A stretch of DNA of 9,032 bases. Source: an uncultured Eubacteriales bacterium (GTDB lineage: Bacteria > Bacillota > Clostridia > Oscillospirales > Oscillospiraceae). A program made the position numbers and the translations under genes. The notes under the pieces were generated by a model. It was not told where the DNA came from and searched no databases. It saw nothing but the letters and a program-made list of their open reading frames with translations. The DNA lies in NCBI GenBank assembly GCA_905205195.1, contig CAJLCS010000073.1, forward strand, positions 1-9,032, read 5' to 3'. Shown here one piece after another: positions 6,214-9,032 of the stretch (within the stretch, counting starts at the first letter, position 1; each line of letters begins with the position of its first letter).

Positions 6214-6247
6214 GCTGCATCCTTCCTTTGACCAGCGTTTTGAGGTT

Positions 6248-6276
6248 ATTATAGGCGATCTTTCCGCCGCCGTCAA
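6248..6276 (-). promoter_or_regulatory. Promoter of the glycosyltransferase gene
   Basis: Read on the minus strand: TTGACG (6271-6276), a 17-nt spacer and a perfect TATAAT (6248-6253). The start of transcription would be near 6241, leaving a leader of about 28 nt that contains the ribosome binding site. This is among the strongest consensus promoters in the window. Confidence 0.85.
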
Positions 6277-6305
6277 GAACCGCCGCCGGAAATCTTGATT
6301 TTGTC

Positions 6306-6334
6306 TTGACAGCCGGGGAAAAGTGTGGTATTTT
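6306..6334 (+). promoter_or_regulatory. Promoter of the T-box leader and valS
   Basis: A consensus TTGACA (6306-6311), a 17-nt spacer and TATTTT (6329-6334) with an extended -10 TG at 6326-6327. Transcription would begin near 6341, just before the T-box stem I. A TATAAA at 6334-6339 is an alternative -10 but would need a 22-nt spacer. Confidence 0.75.
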
Positions 6335-6340
6335 ATAAAA

Positions 6341-6572
6341 ATCAAAGCATTGATGGAGAGGATTCCCCCGTTTTCCGGTTCAGAGAGCGTCCGGCCGGTG
6401 AAAGGGCGCACGAGGCGGGGGATGGGTCGCTCCGGAGCCGGTGTCCTGAAGGCAGTAGGGACGCCCGGGCAGGCCCGTTACAGCCTTTGGAGGGTCCGGC
6501 ACGGCCGGGAATTCAGGTGGTACCGCGGAAACGTCAATTTTCGCCCTGAGCAGCTTGCTCAGGGCGTTTTTT
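6341..6572 (+). ncRNA. T-box riboswitch leader sensing tRNA-Val, upstream of valS
   Basis: A cis-acting leader RNA that binds uncharged tRNA and permits read-through into the synthetase gene. Visible elements in order: stem I with GGAG (6355-6358) facing CTCC (6430-6433); a 7-bp helix 6364-6370 with 6416-6422; the conserved AGAGAG element (6382-6387); and a distal hairpin 6387-6392 with 6404-6409. The internal loop between the first two helices holds GTC at 6426-6428 followed by a purine, which I read as the Val specifier codon. The AGTAGG (6455-6460) and CCCGTTA (6474-6480) boxes follow, then a stem III-like hairpin (6496-6500 with 6504-6508), and the T-box AGGTGGTACCGCGG (6515-6528). The variable base in TGGT (6521) is T, which pairs with an A discriminator as in tRNA-Val. 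The antiterminator pairs 6512-6517 with 6545-6550, sharing bases with the terminator. The T-box class is certain; the specifier is inferred by hand folding and by the downstream gene. Confidence 0.92.
6542..6572 (+). terminator. Regulated terminator of the valS T-box leader
   Basis: CGCCCTGAGC (6542-6551) pairs with 6557-6566 across a 5-nt loop, a perfect 10-bp stem followed by six T (6567-6572). Its left arm (6545-6550) can instead pair with 6512-6517 around the T-box sequence, forming the antiterminator that uncharged tRNA-Val would stabilise. Confidence 0.92.
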
Positions 6573-6578
6573 CATGAG

Positions 6579-6584
6579 AAGGAG
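6579..6584 (+). promoter_or_regulatory. Ribosome binding site that fixes the valS TTG start
   Basis: AAGGAG lies 8 nt before TTG 6593, just after the T-tract of the T-box terminator. It supports the TTG over any later Met as the start. Confidence 0.85.
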
Positions 6585-6592
6585 TGATTATT

Positions 6593-9032
6593 TTGTCGGA
6601 AAGAGAATTGCCGAAGGTCTATGAGCCTCAGCAGGTGGAGGCGAAGATCTACAAAATGTGGGAGGACGGCAAGTACTTCCACGCGGAAAGACAGGAAGGG
6701 AAAAAGCCCTTTACCATTGTGATGCCGCCACCCAACGTGACGGGCCAGCTCCACATGGGCCATGCCATGGACGCCACGCTGCAGGATACGCTGATCCGGT
6801 TCAAGCGGATGCAGGGCTACAACGCCCTGTGGATTCCCGGCGTGGACCATGCGGGCATCGCCACCCAGATCAAGGTGGAAGAGGAGCTGCGGAAGGAAGG
6901 CCTGACCCGCTACGATCTGGGCCGGGAAAAGTTCCTGGAGCGGGTCTGGGACTGGAAGCACAAATACGGCAACCGGATCGTGGAGCAGCAGAAGAAGCTG
7001 GGCGCTTCCTGCGACTGGGACCGGGCGCGGTTTACCATGGACGAGGGCTGCTCCAAGGCGGTGCGGGAGGTGTTCGTCTCCCTGTACGAAAAGGGCCTGA
7101 TCTATAAGGGCAGCCGGATCATCAACTGGTGCCCCCACTGCGTGACGGCGCTGTCCGACGCCGAGGTGGAGTACGTCGATAAGCCCGGTCACCTGTGGCA
7201 TATCCGCTATCCGCTGGCTGACGGCACCGGAGAAGTGGTGGTGGCCACCACCCGGCCGGAAACCATGCTGGGCGATACCGCCGTCTGCGTCAACCCCAAC
7301 GACGAGCGCTATCGGGCCATTGTGGGCAAGAAGGTGATCCTGCCGCTGCTGAACAAGGAAATTCCCGTGGTGGCCGACGATTACGCCGAGATGGATTTCG
7401 GCACCGGCTGCGTGAAGATGACCCCGGCCCACGACCCCAACGACTTTGAGGTGGGCCTGCGGCACAATCTGGAGGTCATCCGGGTGCTGGACGACCACGG
7501 CGTCATGAACGAAAACGGCGGCAAGTACGAAGGCATGGACCGCTACGAGGCCCGGAAGGCCATTGTGGCCGATCTGGAGGAGCAGGGCTATCTGGTGAAG
7601 GTGGAGGACTATTCCCACAACGTGGGCACCTGCTACCGCTGCCACAACGACGTGGAGCCGATCATCTCCGCCCAGTGGTTCGTGAAAATGAAGCCGCTGG
7701 CCGAGAAGGCCATTGCCGTGGTGAAGGACGGGGAGACGAAGTTCGTCCCCGAGCGGTTCAGCAAAACCTATCTCAACTGGATGGAGAACGTCCGGGACTG
7801 GTGCATTTCCCGCCAGCTGTGGTGGGGCCATCAGATTCCCGCCTGGACCTGCGCCGACTGCGGCCATATCACCGTGGCCCGGCAGGATCCCTGCAAGTGC
7901 GAGGCCTGCGGCAGCACCCACATCGAGCGGGATCCGGATGTGCTGGATACCTGGTTCAGCTCGGCCCTGTGGCCCTTCGAGACGCTGGGCTGGCCCGACA
8001 AGACGCCGGAGCTGGATTATTTCTATCCCACCGACGTGCTGGTCACCGGCTACGACATTATCTTCTTCTGGGTGGCCCGGATGATTTTCTCCGGCTGCGA
8101 GCATACCGGTCAGACCCCCTTCCACACCGTATTGATTCACGGCCTGGTCCGGGACGACAAGGGCCGGAAAATGTCCAAATCCCTCGGCAACGGCATTGAC
8201 CCGCTAGAGATGATCGACAAATACGGCTGCGACGCGCTGCGGATGAACATGGTCACCGGCAACTCTCCCGGAAACGATATGCGGTTCTATGTGGAGCGCT
8301 GCGAGGCAATGCGGAACTTCGCCAACAAGCTGTGGAACGCCAGCCGGTATGTGCTGATGAACCTGCGGGACGGGGCCAGAAACGAGCTGCCGCCGCTTTC
8401 CAAGCTGGAAATCGCCGACAAGTGGGTGCTTTCCAAGCTCAACACCCTCATTGCCGAGGTCACCGAGAATCTGGAGAAGTACGAGCTGGGCGTGGCGGTG
8501 CAGAAGGTCTACGACTTCGTGTGGGACACCTACTGCGACTGGTACATCGAGCTGACCAAGGCCCGGCTGTACGGCGAGGATGAGGACCGGAAGCAGACTG
8601 CCACGGCGGTGCTGGTGTATGTGCTGGATCAGGTGCTGCGGCTGCTGCATCCCTTCATGCCCTTTATCACCGAGGAAATCTGGCAGAGCCTGCCCCATGA
8701 AGGCCCGGCGCTGATCGTGGCCAAGTGGCCGGAATACCGGCAGGACCTGGCCTTTGCCACGGAGGAATCCCACATGGAGTCCGTCATGAACGCCATCCGT
8801 TCCATCCGCAACCGCCGGGCAGAAATGAACGTGGCACCCTCCCGGAAGGCGGCGCTGTATGTGCTGACCTCCAAGCCACAGGTGTTTCTGGAAGGCGAAG
8901 GGTTTATCCAGCGGCTGGCCTATGCCGACACCGTGACGGTGCTGGACAAGGAGCCGGAGAATCTGGACGGCATGGTCTGCTGCACCACCGCCGACGCCAA
9001 GCTGTATATCCCCATGGGCCAGCTGGTGGACG
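6593..9032 (+). CDS. valS: Valyl-tRNA synthetase, 3' end outside window
   Basis: Class I synthetase that charges tRNA-Val and edits mischarged threonine. Here 813 codons are present out of a usual total near 880; the missing end should be the C-terminal coiled-coil arm. The TTG start is supported by the Shine-Dalgarno sequence and the N-terminus SERELPKVYEPQQVEAKIY. The HIGH motif is HMGH (residues 54-57, in PPPNVTGQLHMGHAMD), and KMSKS is residues 526-530 in GRKMSKSLGN. The editing domain carries TTRPETMLGDTAV. Cysteine pairs typical of the zinc-binding modules are seen (WCPHC, CYRC, CADC with CEAC), and the catalytic core has DWCISRQLWWG. The anticodon-binding helical domain follows, with WDTYCDWYIE and PFMPFITEEIW, and the window ends in LYIPMGQLVD. 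The reading frame is continuous with no frameshift. Expression is controlled by the T-box leader. folC often follows valS in Bacillota, but that cannot be seen here. Confidence 0.98.
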   Translation, partial: MSERELPKVYEPQQVEAKIYKMWEDGKYFHAERQEGKKPFTIVMPPPNVTGQLHMGHAMDATLQDTLIRFKRMQGYNALWIPGVDHAGIATQIKVEEELRKEGLTRYDLGREKFLERVWDWKHKYGNRIVEQQKKLGASCDWDRARFTMDEGCSKAVREVFVSLYEKGLIYKGSRIINWCPHCVTALSDAEVEYVDKPGHLWHIRYPLADGTGEVVVATTRPETMLGDTAVCVNPNDERYRAIVGKKVILPLLNKEIPVVADDYAEMDFGTGCVKMTPAHDPNDFEVGLRHNLEVIRVLDDHGVMNENGGKYEGMDRYEARKAIVADLEEQGYLVKVEDYSHNVGTCYRCHNDVEPIISAQWFVKMKPLAEKAIAVVKDGETKFVPERFSKTYLNWMENVRDWCISRQLWWGHQIPAWTCADCGHITVARQDPCKCEACGSTHIERDPDVLDTWFSSALWPFETLGWPDKTPELDYFYPTDVLVTGYDIIFFWVARMIFSGCEHTGQTPFHTVLIHGLVRDDKGRKMSKSLGNGIDPLEMIDKYGCDALRMNMVTGNSPGNDMRFYVERCEAMRNFANKLWNASRYVLMNLRDGARNELPPLSKLEIADKWVLSKLNTLIAEVTENLEKYELGVAVQKVYDFVWDTYCDWYIELTKARLYGEDEDRKQTATAVLVYVLDQVLRLLHPFMPFITEEIWQSLPHEGPALIVAKWPEYRQDLAFATEESHMESVMNAIRSIRNRRAEMNVAPSRKAALYVLTSKPQVFLEGEGFIQRLAYADTVTVLDKEPENLDGMVCCTTADAKLYIPMGQLVD

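Noticed and set aside
6214..6411. N-terminal extension of the glycosyltransferase to 6411
   Set aside because: It would run across the gene's own consensus promoter and the opposing valS promoter; the GT2 fold begins right at the ATG 6213 with a good ribosome binding site.
6323..6577. Small plus-strand open frames within the T-box leader as possible leader peptide genes
   Set aside because: The region is fully explained by T-box structure; the frames lack a ribosome binding site and give Arg/Gly-rich products.
6572..8140. 522-codon open frame on the minus strand opposite valS
   Set aside because: The plus strand is unambiguous valS. The antisense product is rich in His, Gly, Val and Leu, as expected from the complement of GC-rich codons, and has no recognisable domain.
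1..9032. Mobile element, CRISPR array, tRNA/rRNA gene or phage remnant
   Set aside because: I looked on both strands for transposase or integrase motifs, regularly spaced repeats and long terminal inverted repeats and saw none; nearly all bases are covered by housekeeping genes and their control regions.

Overview
The window looks like ordinary chromosomal housekeeping DNA from a GC-rich member of the Bacillota, most likely a clostridial gut-type lineage (Oscillospiraceae or a relative). The evidence is a tRNA-dependent T-box leader in front of valS, strong AAGGAG/GGAGG ribosome binding sites, TTG start codons on three of eight visible starts, and high GC with G/C-rich third codon positions. 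The genus assignment is inference; no rRNA or other marker is present.

Layout. (1) Positions 1-1087, plus strand: the 3' part of tyrS, then a GNAT acetyltransferase gene overlapping it by 4 nt, ending in a hairpin terminator. (2) 1089-1964, minus strand: dapA, convergent on that hairpin. (3) 2014-4762, plus strand: a divergent promoter, then queA and tgt (8-nt overlap), the last two steps at which queuosine is built on tRNA, then yajC with its own strong promoter and a terminator. (4) 4781-5275: a second GNAT gene placed directly behind the yajC terminator with no promoter of its own visible. (5) 5272-6213, minus strand: a membrane-anchored GT2 glycosyltransferase of the GtrB/polyprenyl-phosphate type, overlapping the GNAT gene tail to tail by 4 nt. 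(6) 6248-6592: back-to-back promoters, then a T-box riboswitch with a probable GUC (Val) specifier, an antiterminator and an intrinsic terminator. (7) 6593 to the right edge: valS, cut by the window about 60-70 codons before its expected end.

The dominant theme is translation: two aminoacyl-tRNA synthetases, tRNA wobble modification, and a T-box that senses uncharged tRNA-Val. Added to it are a lysine/diaminopimelate biosynthesis enzyme, a Sec translocon accessory protein, two GNAT enzymes of unknown substrate and an envelope glycosyltransferase. I found no mobile element, CRISPR array, tRNA, rRNA or phage gene, and nothing that looks like a new multi-gene system. The observations worth a second look are regulatory (T-box details, the GNAT gene behind a terminator, overlapping convergent genes) or concern uncharacterised substrates (the GNATs and the glycosyltransferase).
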